From positions 1 to 25,586 of the forward strand of contig JBBSMX010000051.1 of assembly GCA_038232935.1 (NCBI GenBank): a stretch of 25,586 bases of DNA, written 5' to 3'. A program made the translations under genes and the position numbers. The stretch's first letter is position 1; each line of letters begins with the position of its first letter. Positions 1-8,216 of the stretch are shown here, in pieces. The notes under the pieces were generated by a model. That model worked only from the letters and a program-made list of their open reading frames with translations, was not told where the DNA came from and did not search any database. Source of the DNA: JBBSMX01 sp038232935. Lineage in GTDB: Bacteria > Bacteroidota > Rhodothermia > Rhodothermales > JANQRZ01.

Positions 1-1155
1 CTCGGTGGCCTCGCGGATCCGTTGGGCGATGCGCTCCTGCTCGGGGACCTTCGGCGTCGGACGGACGCGGCGGAGCTGCTCGCGGAAGGCATCGGCGTAC
101 TCGTTCTCTGCCAGCACCGGGTCCTCCCACGCCGACTCGCGGGCGGGGAGGTCGCCGGTGAGCTCGTGGAAGCGGACTTGCACGTCGGGCCGCGAGAGGT
201 ATTCGACGAGTGCCCACGCTTCAGCTTTGTGTTCGGACCGCTCGAACAGGGCGAGGCTGGAGCCGCCGGCCATAGAAATGCCCGGCCCGTCCGGCCCCGG
301 CAGCGGGGCGGTCATCCACCGGCCTTCCATCTCGGGCGAGAGCCGCCGCGTGAACTCGCCGATGTTCCACGGCCCGGTGATGTAGAACGCGAAATAGCCG
401 TTCTCGAACTCCTGCCACACGTTCGAGATCTGTGCGCCGGTGACGGGGGGCGCGAGGCCTTCTTTGAAGAGGTCCACGTAGAACGTGAACGCTCGCCGGA
501 AGCCCGGCTCGCGGAACGCGCCGTAGCGGTTGCCGTCGCGCAGCAGGTCGCCCGCTTGCAGGCCGAGGATGAGCGGCGGCTCGAACTCGTTGAGCGGGAG
601 GAGCACGGCGTACTGGTTCGGCCCCGCGTTCCGCTTCACGGCGCGCATCGCCTCCAGCCAGCCGGCCCAGTCCTCGGGCACCGTCTCGTAGCCCGCCTCC
701 CGGAGGATGTCCGTCCGGTAAAAGAGCAGGCGCGTGTCGACGTACCACGGAATGCCGTAGGTCGCGCCGTCGATCACGTTCGTATCCCAGACGCCTTGGA
801 AATAGTCGGGCTGCTCGACGATGCTCGACCGAGCGAGCCAGGGGCCGAGGTCTACGAGTGCCCCGAGGGCCTGCATCTCCGGGACCCATGTGTTGCCGAG
901 CTGGCAGAGATCGGGGGTCGAGCGGCCGGCGAAGGCCGTCAACAACTTCTCGTGCGCCGAGGTCCACGGAAGCTGCTGCACCTCGACGCGGATGCCGGGG
1001 TGCTCGCGCTCGAACTCCGGCATCAGCTCTTGCACGACCTCGCCCTCGCGCCCCATCGCCCAGAACTCGATCGTCACGACGCCGTCGTCCACAGCTCGCC
1101 CACACCCGCCGAGCAGGAGCGATACGAGAAGCAGGATGGGCAGCAAACGAGGCAT
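1..1155 (-). CDS. ABC transporter sugar-binding lipoprotein (family 1 solute-binding protein), 3' end beyond window
   Basis: The frame is open from an ATG at 1155 to the window edge (385 codons, no stop), so the C-terminus is missing. The protein starts with a lipoprotein signal peptide whose lipobox is LLGGC, with the cysteine at residue 18. The mature part reads like a family 1 extracellular solute-binding protein for sugars: a start of the type VTIEFWAMG, then a CQLGNTWVPEM segment, then YGIPWYVDTRLLFYRTD. Such proteins deliver oligosaccharides to an inner-membrane ABC permease. The permease genes would be expected further left, outside the window. The gene lies 37 bp after the GH144-SGNH gene and is probably the distal part of the same operon. 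Known precedent: a solute-binding protein for sophoro-oligosaccharides sits beside a GH3 beta-glucosidase in Listeria innocua. The ligand here is inferred from context only. Confidence 0.88.
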   Translation of the reverse strand, partial: MPRLLPILLLVSLLLGGCGRAVDDGVVTIEFWAMGREGEVVQELMPEFEREHPGIRVEVQQLPWTSAHEKLLTAFAGRSTPDLCQLGNTWVPEMQALGALVDLGPWLARSSIVEQPDYFQGVWDTNVIDGATYGIPWYVDTRLLFYRTDILREAGYETVPEDWAGWLEAMRAVKRNAGPNQYAVLLPLNEFEPPLILGLQAGDLLRDGNRYGAFREPGFRRAFTFYVDLFKEGLAPPVTGAQISNVWQEFENGYFAFYITGPWNIGEFTRRLSPEMEGRWMTAPLPGPDGPGISMAGGSSLALFERSEHKAEAWALVEYLSRPDVQVRFHELTGDLPARESAWEDPVLAENEYADAFREQLRRVRPTPKVPEQERIAQRIREATE

Positions 1156-1192
1156 CGGGCAAGACAAGGGACAAGGGACGAAGGACCACCAA

Positions 1193-3322
1193 CTAGTTCG
1201 CATCGTCCATCATGGATTCGGCCTCGACGGCGTCGAGCACGCCGGCGTCGCGGACGCGCTCGAAGAAGAGGGCGTGGGCCTCGTCGTTGTAGTGGAGTCC
1301 GTCGCCGGCGTCGTAGTGTGGGTTTTGCCCGCCATCGGCGTCGGCGAAGCCGGTCCAGAAGTCGATGGCGCGGTCGCCGTAGGTGGTCAGAATCCAGTCG
1401 CGGAGGGCGGCCTGCGTCTGCCGGCCGGCGTCGTCGAGGCTGCGCGGCTGCGTGGTCGTAATCCAGATCGGAATGCCCGCCGCCTCGGCCGCCGCGACGA
1501 TGGCGGCGTAGTTCCGGCGCTGCTCCTCCGCGTCGTAGCCGTACGCCGTGTCGTTCGAGGCGAGGTTGAGGACGATGGCCGCCGGATTCCGTTTGAGCGC
1601 CGCGGTGATGTTCCGCAGCGTGTCGGGAGCCGGACGCTCTTCGACAGCAGCCGAACCGGTCGGGAGGAGCTGATAGGTCGTATAGCCGCCGCGCGCGAGG
1701 TTCAGCACGTCGAGGTCCGGGTCCTCCGATTTAAGCCATGCGCGAAAGCGGTTGGCCCATGTGTTGGCCTCGTTCTTCGGCCCCGCGCCCTCCGCCGTCG
1801 AGGAGCCGAGCACGACGACGAGCCGGTCGCCCGCGCCGACCGCGCCCGGCTCCGGCTGCCGTCCGTCAATCACGGCGGCGACCTCGGGCATGGCGAGGCT
1901 GTCGAGCCAGCCGCCGGTGAAGCCCGCGCGCTTGAGGCCGCGCACGATGTACGGGCTCTTCCGCATCGTCTCCCACACGAGCTCGCTCCGGTAGTTCTCC
2001 GCCATCAGCAGGATCGGTCCCTGGTCGATGCCGAGGAAGTCGTGGTCGAACCAGCCCATCTCGTTGACTTCGGAGTTCTGCTTGATGGGGGAGTCGGCGA
2101 AGGTGAACGAGGGGTTGAAGGCGTCGCGGAAGCCGTACTCGGTGAAGAGCCGGTCGCCGTAGCGGTCGCGCATCGCCATGAGCGCGGGGATCGTAATCTC
2201 TGGAGCGAAGGGGATCGACCCGCCCGTCGCCGTCGGCGCAATCGTGCCGTCGTCCCCGATGTATTCGGCGCTCGCGCCGCGCGCGGAGTACGTGCGGAAG
2301 ACGCGCTCCTCGCCGTTGTACATCCGGGGGCCGTCGGCCGGGCCGTCGCAGGCGGTCAGGCCCCAGATGTCGCCGCTGTAATCCCTCCAGCCGCCGGGGT
2401 TGTCGACGGCATAGGCCTGCTGGCTGAGCGTGGCGCGGCGGGAGTTTTCGAAGTAGTCGATCCCCTTGCCGCGCATGTAGTCATCCTGAATGCCGCGGAA
2501 GTCGACCCAGATGTGACTGTACTGGTGGCCGAAGAGCGGGCTGAAGTTGACGTGCTTGTAGCCGTAGAAATCGGCCCACGTGTACGTGCTCGTGAACGCG
2601 CTCCACACGTCGCCCTCGGAAGGGAAGGTGGGCGAGCCGAGGGAGAGGATATAGAGCAGCATGGCCTCGTCGTAGCCTTTGTACTCGGCCTTGCCGTAGC
2701 CGATCTCGGGATGCCACGCCATCGTCGTAAGCGGCGACTGCCTCTGGTACCAGTCCCACTCGACGCGTTGGTAGAGCGAGTCGGCGTAGGCGCGGATCGC
2801 GGCCTCGTCGGGGTCTTCGCCGTCGAAGTACTCGCGGGCGAAGAGGATGCCGCCCATCAGCAATGCCGTGTCGATCGTCGAGAGCTCGACGCCGCGGTAG
2901 CGCTCGCCGGTGTCCTGGTTGAGGAAGTGGTAGAAGAAGCCCTTGTAGCCGGTCATGCCGGTCTGACTCGTGCCCTGTGGGGCCTCCCAAAAAAAGCGGA
3001 GCGTGGTCAGCGTGCGCTCGGCCGCCTCGTCACGGGTGACGTAGCCGCGCTCGGCCCCGACGCCGTAGCTCGTCAGCCCGAATCCGACGGCGGCGATGCT
3101 GGAGAACGCCTCGGTCGGCCAACGGTCCGGGACGAGGCCGTTCTCCGCGTTCGTCGTCTCCCAGAACCAGTCGAACGTCCGCTCCTGCAACGTGTCTAGG
3201 AACACGGACTGCGCCAGCCCCTCGACCGGCTCCGGCTCGACGATGGGCTGGACCAGACTACGCTCGCGCGCGCAGCCGGCGAGCAGTGGGACGATCACGA
3301 GGAGGAAGAGGAAACGGCGCAT
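1193..3322 (-). CDS. Lipoprotein GH144-type glucanase fused to a C-terminal SGNH/GDSL hydrolase
   Basis: This 709-residue protein has a lipobox LLAGC (Cys17), so it is a membrane-anchored periplasmic or surface enzyme. Residues about 40-470 match the 'glucoamylase' (PF10091)/GH144 fold, with GYKGFFYHFLN, GHQYSHIWVDFRGIQDDYMR, IDYFENSRRAT and LGIDQGPILLMAEN. Characterised GH144 enzymes are endo-beta-1,2-glucanases. Residues about 495-700 form an SGNH hydrolase: GSSTAEG with putative nucleophile Ser508, LNLARGG, LASND, and DGLH with Asp674 and His677. The second domain is probably an esterase that removes acyl or similar substituents; that role is inferred. The gene starts 15 bp after the GH2 stop. 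A second GH144-type gene lies upstream (10649-13468) and shares the core motifs but not the SGNH part. Family assignment is firm; the exact linkage cut is not proven by sequence. Confidence 0.9.
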   Translation of the reverse strand: MRRFLFLLVIVPLLAGCARERSLVQPIVEPEPVEGLAQSVFLDTLQERTFDWFWETTNAENGLVPDRWPTEAFSSIAAVGFGLTSYGVGAERGYVTRDEAAERTLTTLRFFWEAPQGTSQTGMTGYKGFFYHFLNQDTGERYRGVELSTIDTALLMGGILFAREYFDGEDPDEAAIRAYADSLYQRVEWDWYQRQSPLTTMAWHPEIGYGKAEYKGYDEAMLLYILSLGSPTFPSEGDVWSAFTSTYTWADFYGYKHVNFSPLFGHQYSHIWVDFRGIQDDYMRGKGIDYFENSRRATLSQQAYAVDNPGGWRDYSGDIWGLTACDGPADGPRMYNGEERVFRTYSARGASAEYIGDDGTIAPTATGGSIPFAPEITIPALMAMRDRYGDRLFTEYGFRDAFNPSFTFADSPIKQNSEVNEMGWFDHDFLGIDQGPILLMAENYRSELVWETMRKSPYIVRGLKRAGFTGGWLDSLAMPEVAAVIDGRQPEPGAVGAGDRLVVVLGSSTAEGAGPKNEANTWANRFRAWLKSEDPDLDVLNLARGGYTTYQLLPTGSAAVEERPAPDTLRNITAALKRNPAAIVLNLASNDTAYGYDAEEQRRNYAAIVAAAEAAGIPIWITTTQPRSLDDAGRQTQAALRDWILTTYGDRAIDFWTGFADADGGQNPHYDAGDGLHYNDEAHALFFERVRDAGVLDAVEAESMMDDAN

Positions 3323-3337
3323 GGCGGCGAGAGAGGA

Positions 3338-5875
3338 TTAGTGGCGGCGGATCACGAGCGAACTCAGCACGGGAACGCCGACGGTCGGGACCAACTCGAT
3401 GGAGACGGTGCGCGGCTCGGCGACAGTGAAACGGACGGTCCGCTCGACGGCCGCCCACCGCCCGGCCTCAGCGGCGAGGTCGAGATCGGCGATGATGGGG
3501 GTGCCGTCGATGAGGATAGAGAAGACCCGCTGACCGGGCGTGTCGTGCTCGGGCTCCATGAACCCGAACGTAAGGTCGTAGACGCCAGGCTCGAACCGCG
3601 ACGATGAGTCCCAGTCATCGGGTCCAATCGTACGATAGGATTGGAAGAGCGGGTCGAGATCGGTGCCGGAGATGCGGTGATGGGTGCGATGCAGCACCGG
3701 ATCATCGGCAAGAGTGCTGGGATCAGCTTGGTAGACGAGCCCGGTAGGATCGGTCACGCTGTATCGGCCACCGACGTTGACAGCAGCCTCACAGGGCCCA
3801 ACACCGTCGAAGCATGCGTCACGGTCGTCGAAGTGGATCGTCACGGCGTCGGTACGCGTCGCGCCGCCGTCCCACGTCCCCATCGCCTCGATGGCGTTCG
3901 GCCCGTCGGTGATCGGCACGTCGAAAACCGCCACGCCGTCGTCGGGCACGGCCTCTCCGACCGGCTCCCCGTTCGCGCGGAGCGTGACGAGCGCGGCGTT
4001 GGAATAGATCGTGACGGGCTGCATCGCCCCGCTGAGATCGCTCGACGCGCGGTATTGGTGCTCGCGCTCGACGTGGAGTACAGGCGTGTCGGTCAGCACG
4101 GCGCGATACCAGAGCGCGATGTCCTTCGGCGCGCGGTCGAAGAAATACAGTCCTTTCTGGTTGATCGCGTTCTTCGTGTCCTGCCGGTGGTTCGAGCCGA
4201 AGTCGAACTGATTCCACACGGCGCTGCCGACGAGCCACGGGCGGGCGCGGATCTGCTCGAAGCTCGCCCGGTGGAACGCCGCGCCGTGCTCGACGGAGAA
4301 GTCGAAGGCGCGCGGCGCGGCGCTGTGGACGCGCTCGTCGGTGCCCGCGCCGTACTCACTCACCATCAGCGGCCGGTCCGGGTGGGCCGTGTGGAGGCTG
4401 TCGAGGAACGTGCCGAGCGTGGCGAAGTCGTCGTAGTACCAGCCGAAGTAGAGGTTCATCCCGAACACGTTGGCCACGTCCTGCAAGCCGGAGTCCATGA
4501 CGACCTCGCCGTTCGAGAACGCCATCGCCGTCAGCCGGTGCGGGTCCTCGCGCTTTACGACGTGCTCCAGCCGCTCGGCGAGATTGCGCACGGCGGCGAC
4601 ATAGCCCGCCGGCACCGGGTCCGGCATCCGCAGCAGCACCTCGTTCATGTACCCCCACATTACGACCGACGGGTGGTTGTAGTGCTGCCGGATCATCTCG
4701 ACGAGCATCCGCTCTGCGTTCGCAGCGAACGTTTCGGACATCGTGATAAGGTTGACTACGGGGATCTCCTCCCACACCGCGAGACCGAGATCGTCCGTCG
4801 CTTCCAGCACGGCGGGGTCCTGCGGGTAGTGGGCGAGGCGGAGGAAGTTGAACCCGGTATCCTTGACGAGGCGCACATCGCGGCGGTGGTAGCTGTCCGG
4901 CAGCGCGTTGCCGAGGCCCGGGAAATCCTGGTGCCGGTTCGTGCCGTAGAGCGCGAGCGGCTCGCCGTTGAGGCGGAAGCCGTCGCCATCCGCCTCGATC
5001 CAGCGGAAGCCGAGCGGGTTCATTACGGCATCCACCGTGTCACCGCCGCGCCCGATGTCGGTGACGACGCGGTAGCGATATGGATCGTCGGGCGACCACC
5101 ACTGCGGCGCCTCCACTGCTGCCGTCTGCACGCTTTCGACGGTCTCCCCGGCGGGTATGGTGACCGCTTCGCTCGTCCGCGCCACCTCCTCTCCGTTGGC
5201 ACCGAGCAGCCGGTGAGCGATCTCGACTTCGGCCTGCTCCCCGCCGTTGTTCGTGACGGGGGTGCGGAGGCGGACGGTCGGATCGCCGTCGGCGAGATTC
5301 GGTGTGTCGAGGTAGACGCCCGGCCCGGCGTGATCGAGGAGATCGATATGAACCGGGGCGGTGGCGATGAGCCACACGTCGCGGTAGATGCCGCCGTAGA
5401 AGGTGAAGTCGGCATTCAGCGGCGGGATATCGTCGTCGGGACTGTTGTCGACGCGGACGGCGATCACGTTCGGCGCGTCGAAGCGGACGGCGTCGGTGAT
5501 GTCGAAGGCGAACGCGGTGTAGCCGCCGACGTGCGCGCCCTGCCGCTCCCCGTTGACGAACACCTCGGCGACCTGATTTGCCCCTTCGAAATAGAGGAAC
5601 AGCTGTCGGCCCCGCCACGCATCCGGTACACCGAGTGCACGGCGGTACCAGCCGACACCCTGCCGGTAGCCCTCCGTTTTATCGAGCGCATCCTCGGTGT
5701 TCCACGTGTGCGGGAGCGTGACGCGTTGCCACACGCCGTCCGCGAACGTGGCGGCCTCGGCCCCCGGCTGCGGGCCGTCGGCGTAGCGCCAGCCGTCGTC
5801 GAGCGACGTCTGCATGCGCTGGGCTTGCGCGCTCGCGCCGATTGAGAGGAGGAGGGTGATCATCGCCGTCCGCAT
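3338..5875 (-). CDS. Glycoside hydrolase family 2 enzyme with C-terminal malectin-like domain
   Basis: This is an 845-residue secreted enzyme. I chose the ATG at 5875 because it gives a good Sec signal peptide (MRTAMITLLLSIGASAQAQ) and overlaps the FGE stop as TGATG; the frame is open further upstream but that stretch is FGE sequence in another frame. The order is a GH2 sugar-binding domain with GVGWYRR and YFEGANQVAEVFVNG, an Ig-like domain, then the TIM barrel. The acid/base is Glu412 in WGYMNEV and the nucleophile Glu507 in MVSEYGAG. Residues about 690-845 resemble a malectin or carbohydrate-binding beta-sandwich. GH2 covers beta-galactosidases, beta-mannosidases, beta-glucuronidases and others, and specificity cannot be read here. 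Context suggests it trims a side group or a different linkage of the glucan imported by this locus, in the periplasm. Confidence 0.9.
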   Translation of the reverse strand: MRTAMITLLLSIGASAQAQRMQTSLDDGWRYADGPQPGAEAATFADGVWQRVTLPHTWNTEDALDKTEGYRQGVGWYRRALGVPDAWRGRQLFLYFEGANQVAEVFVNGERQGAHVGGYTAFAFDITDAVRFDAPNVIAVRVDNSPDDDIPPLNADFTFYGGIYRDVWLIATAPVHIDLLDHAGPGVYLDTPNLADGDPTVRLRTPVTNNGGEQAEVEIAHRLLGANGEEVARTSEAVTIPAGETVESVQTAAVEAPQWWSPDDPYRYRVVTDIGRGGDTVDAVMNPLGFRWIEADGDGFRLNGEPLALYGTNRHQDFPGLGNALPDSYHRRDVRLVKDTGFNFLRLAHYPQDPAVLEATDDLGLAVWEEIPVVNLITMSETFAANAERMLVEMIRQHYNHPSVVMWGYMNEVLLRMPDPVPAGYVAAVRNLAERLEHVVKREDPHRLTAMAFSNGEVVMDSGLQDVANVFGMNLYFGWYYDDFATLGTFLDSLHTAHPDRPLMVSEYGAGTDERVHSAAPRAFDFSVEHGAAFHRASFEQIRARPWLVGSAVWNQFDFGSNHRQDTKNAINQKGLYFFDRAPKDIALWYRAVLTDTPVLHVEREHQYRASSDLSGAMQPVTIYSNAALVTLRANGEPVGEAVPDDGVAVFDVPITDGPNAIEAMGTWDGGATRTDAVTIHFDDRDACFDGVGPCEAAVNVGGRYSVTDPTGLVYQADPSTLADDPVLHRTHHRISGTDLDPLFQSYRTIGPDDWDSSSRFEPGVYDLTFGFMEPEHDTPGQRVFSILIDGTPIIADLDLAAEAGRWAAVERTVRFTVAEPRTVSIELVPTVGVPVLSSLVIRRH

Positions 5876-6768
5876 CACGTCCCCGCGTCTTTGGCGCAGC
5901 GGAAGCCGACGTGGAACAGGCTCGTCTCGGGCGTCGAGTGGCTGCGCGCCGAGACGCGGTAGCCGTGGCAGTAGCTCTCGTGGCAGAGGAACGAGCCGCC
6001 GCGCTGCACGCGCTCGCTTGCGGCAGTCGGGGTAAAAGGCGCGTCGTGGTCGGCGTAGGAGCGGTACCAGTCGGCCGTCCACTCCCAGACGTTGCCGCCC
6101 ATGTCGGTCAGCCCGAGCGGCGTCGCGCCGAAGTGCCCGACGGGTGAGGTGAGGCGGAATCCGTCAGCGGCGGTGTTGCGGACGGGGAAGGTGCCGGTCC
6201 ACGTGTTGGCGTGGACGCCGTCGGCGTCTTCGAGGCTGTCGCCCCAGGCGTAGCGGCCCGGCGCGTTCGTCGCCCCGCGTGCGGCGTGCTCCCACTCGAC
6301 CTCGGTCGGGAGGTGCTTGCCGGCCCAGGCGCAGAAGGCGACGGCGTCGTTCCACGAGACCTGCGTGACGGGGTGATCGTCCGGGGCAGCGGACGCGCTC
6401 GGGCCGAGCGGATGCGCCCACGTTGCGCCGTCCACCATCCGCCACTGCTCGCCCACGAGCACACCAGCATTGCCGAAGCGCTCCGCCTCGGTTTCGTAGC
6501 CGGTGGCCTCGGCGAAGGCACGAAACTGCGCGACCGTCGTAGGTGAGCGGTCGAGGAGGAACGGCGCGATGGTTGCGTCGAAGCGCGGGCGCTCGTGCTC
6601 CGGCCCGTCATCGCTGCCGATGCGCGTGGTGCCGCCGCGGACGCAGACCATCCCTTCCGGTGCATCGACGGCGGCTTCGACGACAGGGGGCTGCACTTCG
6701 GGCGGTGCGTCGGGCTGCCGGCAGCCGGCGACCGAGAAGAGAAGGACTATGGGGAGAATGCGACGCAT
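5875..6768 (-). CDS. Formylglycine-generating enzyme (SUMF1/FGE family), lipoprotein
   Basis: This 297-residue protein converts the active-site cysteine of sulfatases to formylglycine. The ATG at 6768 overlaps the sulfatase stop (TGATG) and starts a lipoprotein signal with lipobox SVAGC (Cys16). The FGE-sulfatase domain covers about residues 38-295 and includes GNVWEWTADWY and the two catalytic cysteines of true FGEs, Cys262 and Cys267 in CHESYC, five residues apart as in human FGE (Cys336/Cys341). Many SUMF1-domain proteins lack this pair, so real FGE activity is likely. The enzyme is predicted to act outside the cytoplasm on the sulfatase encoded directly upstream. Oxygen-dependent FGE chemistry fits an aerobic host. 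Confidence 0.92.
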   Translation of the reverse strand: MRRILPIVLLFSVAGCRQPDAPPEVQPPVVEAAVDAPEGMVCVRGGTTRIGSDDGPEHERPRFDATIAPFLLDRSPTTVAQFRAFAEATGYETEAERFGNAGVLVGEQWRMVDGATWAHPLGPSASAAPDDHPVTQVSWNDAVAFCAWAGKHLPTEVEWEHAARGATNAPGRYAWGDSLEDADGVHANTWTGTFPVRNTAADGFRLTSPVGHFGATPLGLTDMGGNVWEWTADWYRSYADHDAPFTPTAASERVQRGGSFLCHESYCHGYRVSARSHSTPETSLFHVGFRCAKDAGT

Positions 6769-8216
6769 CAATCGTAGAGCAGCCGCTCGCCTGCCTTCCA
6801 GTTGCCGCGCCGCATCGGCACGCGCATCGCGTCCTCGGCTTCGAGCCGGTCGAAGAGCTGCTTCCGCATGTCGTTCACGATGTCGCGGAGGCCGGGCACG
6901 GCGACGAGGTTGACCTGCTCCTTGGGGTCGTTTTCGAGGTCGTACAACTCCTCGGTGTCCCACACACCGTGGTAGTAGATGAACTTGTACTTATCGCCGC
7001 GCAGGGCGAACGTCGTCGGCGTGTGGGGGAAGGCGTACTCCCAGTAATACTCGTAGATGAAGTCGCGCCCGCCGCCCGCCTCGTCGCCGGTGAGGAGTGG
7101 GAGGAACGACTCGCCGTCTATCGGTGCTTCCGCCTCGACGCCCATCAGGTCGAGGAAGGTCGGGGCGATGTCGATGTTGCGGACGAGCCCCTCGACCCGG
7201 CTGCCCGGCGCGATGGTGCCCGGTGCCCACGCGAGCATCGGAATCCGGATCGACTCCTCGTAGGCGTTCCGCTTGTCGATCAGCCCGTGCTCGCCGAGGA
7301 GGAACCCGTTGTCACCGAGGTAGAGCACGAGGGTGTTCTCGGCGAGCCCGCTCTCTTCGAGGTAGTCGAGCACGCGGCCGACGCTTTCGTCGAGGGCAAG
7401 CAGCGTCTCGGTGTAGCGGCGGTAGAAGTTGTCGAAGCCGGTCATCCCCGGCCCGAGGTCGCCGTGGAACATGAAATCGACGCCGTGCCAGCTCCCGCGC
7501 TGCGCCCGCACCCAGTGCGGCTTGCCCGCGTAGTTGGACTCGGTGAGCGGCATCGTCGCGGGGTACGGGATCGTGATGTCGGCGTAGGCCCCGGCGTGGC
7601 GCGGAGCGGGGAGGAACTCGGCGTGGATGGCTTTGTGCGAGAGCTCGAGGAAGAACGGCTGCGCGCCGTCCCGCTCGCGGAGCCAGTCGAGCGCGTAGTC
7701 GGTGAGGATGTCCGTCGTGTAGCCCTCGTGCGGGACCTGCTCGCCGTCGATGTTGAGGAGCGGGTCGAAGTACGCGCCCTGCCCCCGAAAGCTGACCCAT
7801 CGGTCGAAGCCGGGCTGCGGCTCGTCGTCGGCCTCGCCCATGTGCCACTTCCCGATGAAGGCAGTCGCTACGCCCGCCGCCTGCAGGTCCTGCGGGAAGA
7901 ACCGCGTGCCGGGTGGGATCGGGCTCGTGTTGTCGACGATCCCGTGGTTGTGCGCGTAGCGCCCCGTGAGGATCGACGCGCGGCTCGGCGAGCACAGGCT
8001 CGTCGTGACGAAGGCGTTGGCGACGTGCGCGCCCTCGGCTGCCATCCGGTCGAGGTTCGGCGTCTGCAAGAAGTCCGGCGCGTCGGGGTGGAACCCCATG
8101 AAGTCGAAGCGGTGGTCGTCCGAGACGATGAGGACGACGTTCTTCGGTTGCGCCTGCGCGGCGGACGCCGTCAGCACGAGTACGAGCACAGCGCGGAGCA
8201 GGGAAGCGACGGTCAT
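6768..8216 (-). CDS. Type I (formylglycine-dependent) sulfatase, S1 family
   Basis: This is a 482-residue secreted sulfatase. The ATG at 8216 overlaps the GH3 stop (ATGA) and gives a clear signal peptide ending AAQAQ; longer starts would run into GH3 coding sequence. The metal-binding SDDH motif is at residues 32-35, and the modification motif is CSPSR with Cys75 as the residue converted to formylglycine, followed by ILTGRYAHNHG. GKWHMG and GDNGFLLGEHG complete the active site, and the C-terminus has ELYDLENDPKE, usual for S1 sulfatases of polysaccharide loci. It should remove a sulfate ester from a sugar in the periplasm. Subfamily and position of the sulfate cannot be decided by eye. Its place between GH3 and the FGE gene, with overlapping codons on both sides, ties it to this glycan pathway. 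Confidence 0.93.
   Translation of the reverse strand: MTVASLLRAVLVLVLTASAAQAQPKNVVLIVSDDHRFDFMGFHPDAPDFLQTPNLDRMAAEGAHVANAFVTTSLCSPSRASILTGRYAHNHGIVDNTSPIPPGTRFFPQDLQAAGVATAFIGKWHMGEADDEPQPGFDRWVSFRGQGAYFDPLLNIDGEQVPHEGYTTDILTDYALDWLRERDGAQPFFLELSHKAIHAEFLPAPRHAGAYADITIPYPATMPLTESNYAGKPHWVRAQRGSWHGVDFMFHGDLGPGMTGFDNFYRRYTETLLALDESVGRVLDYLEESGLAENTLVLYLGDNGFLLGEHGLIDKRNAYEESIRIPMLAWAPGTIAPGSRVEGLVRNIDIAPTFLDLMGVEAEAPIDGESFLPLLTGDEAGGGRDFIYEYYWEYAFPHTPTTFALRGDKYKFIYYHGVWDTEELYDLENDPKEQVNLVAVPGLRDIVNDMRKQLFDRLEAEDAMRVPMRRGNWKAGERLLYD

Noticed and set aside
221..1192. 323-codon minus-strand frame over the solute-binding protein
   Set aside because: Another phase of the same strand gives a lipoprotein signal and solute-binding-protein motifs; this one is Arg-rich and motif-free.
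821..3199. 792-codon plus-strand open frame opposite the GH144-SGNH gene
   Set aside because: The minus strand has clear enzyme motifs; the plus-strand translation is rich in V, A, R, E and D without domains, the usual antisense shadow in high-GC DNA.
3641..5845. 734-codon plus-strand frame opposite the GH2 gene
   Set aside because: Antisense to conserved GH2 catalytic sequence; no recognisable motifs or signal peptide.
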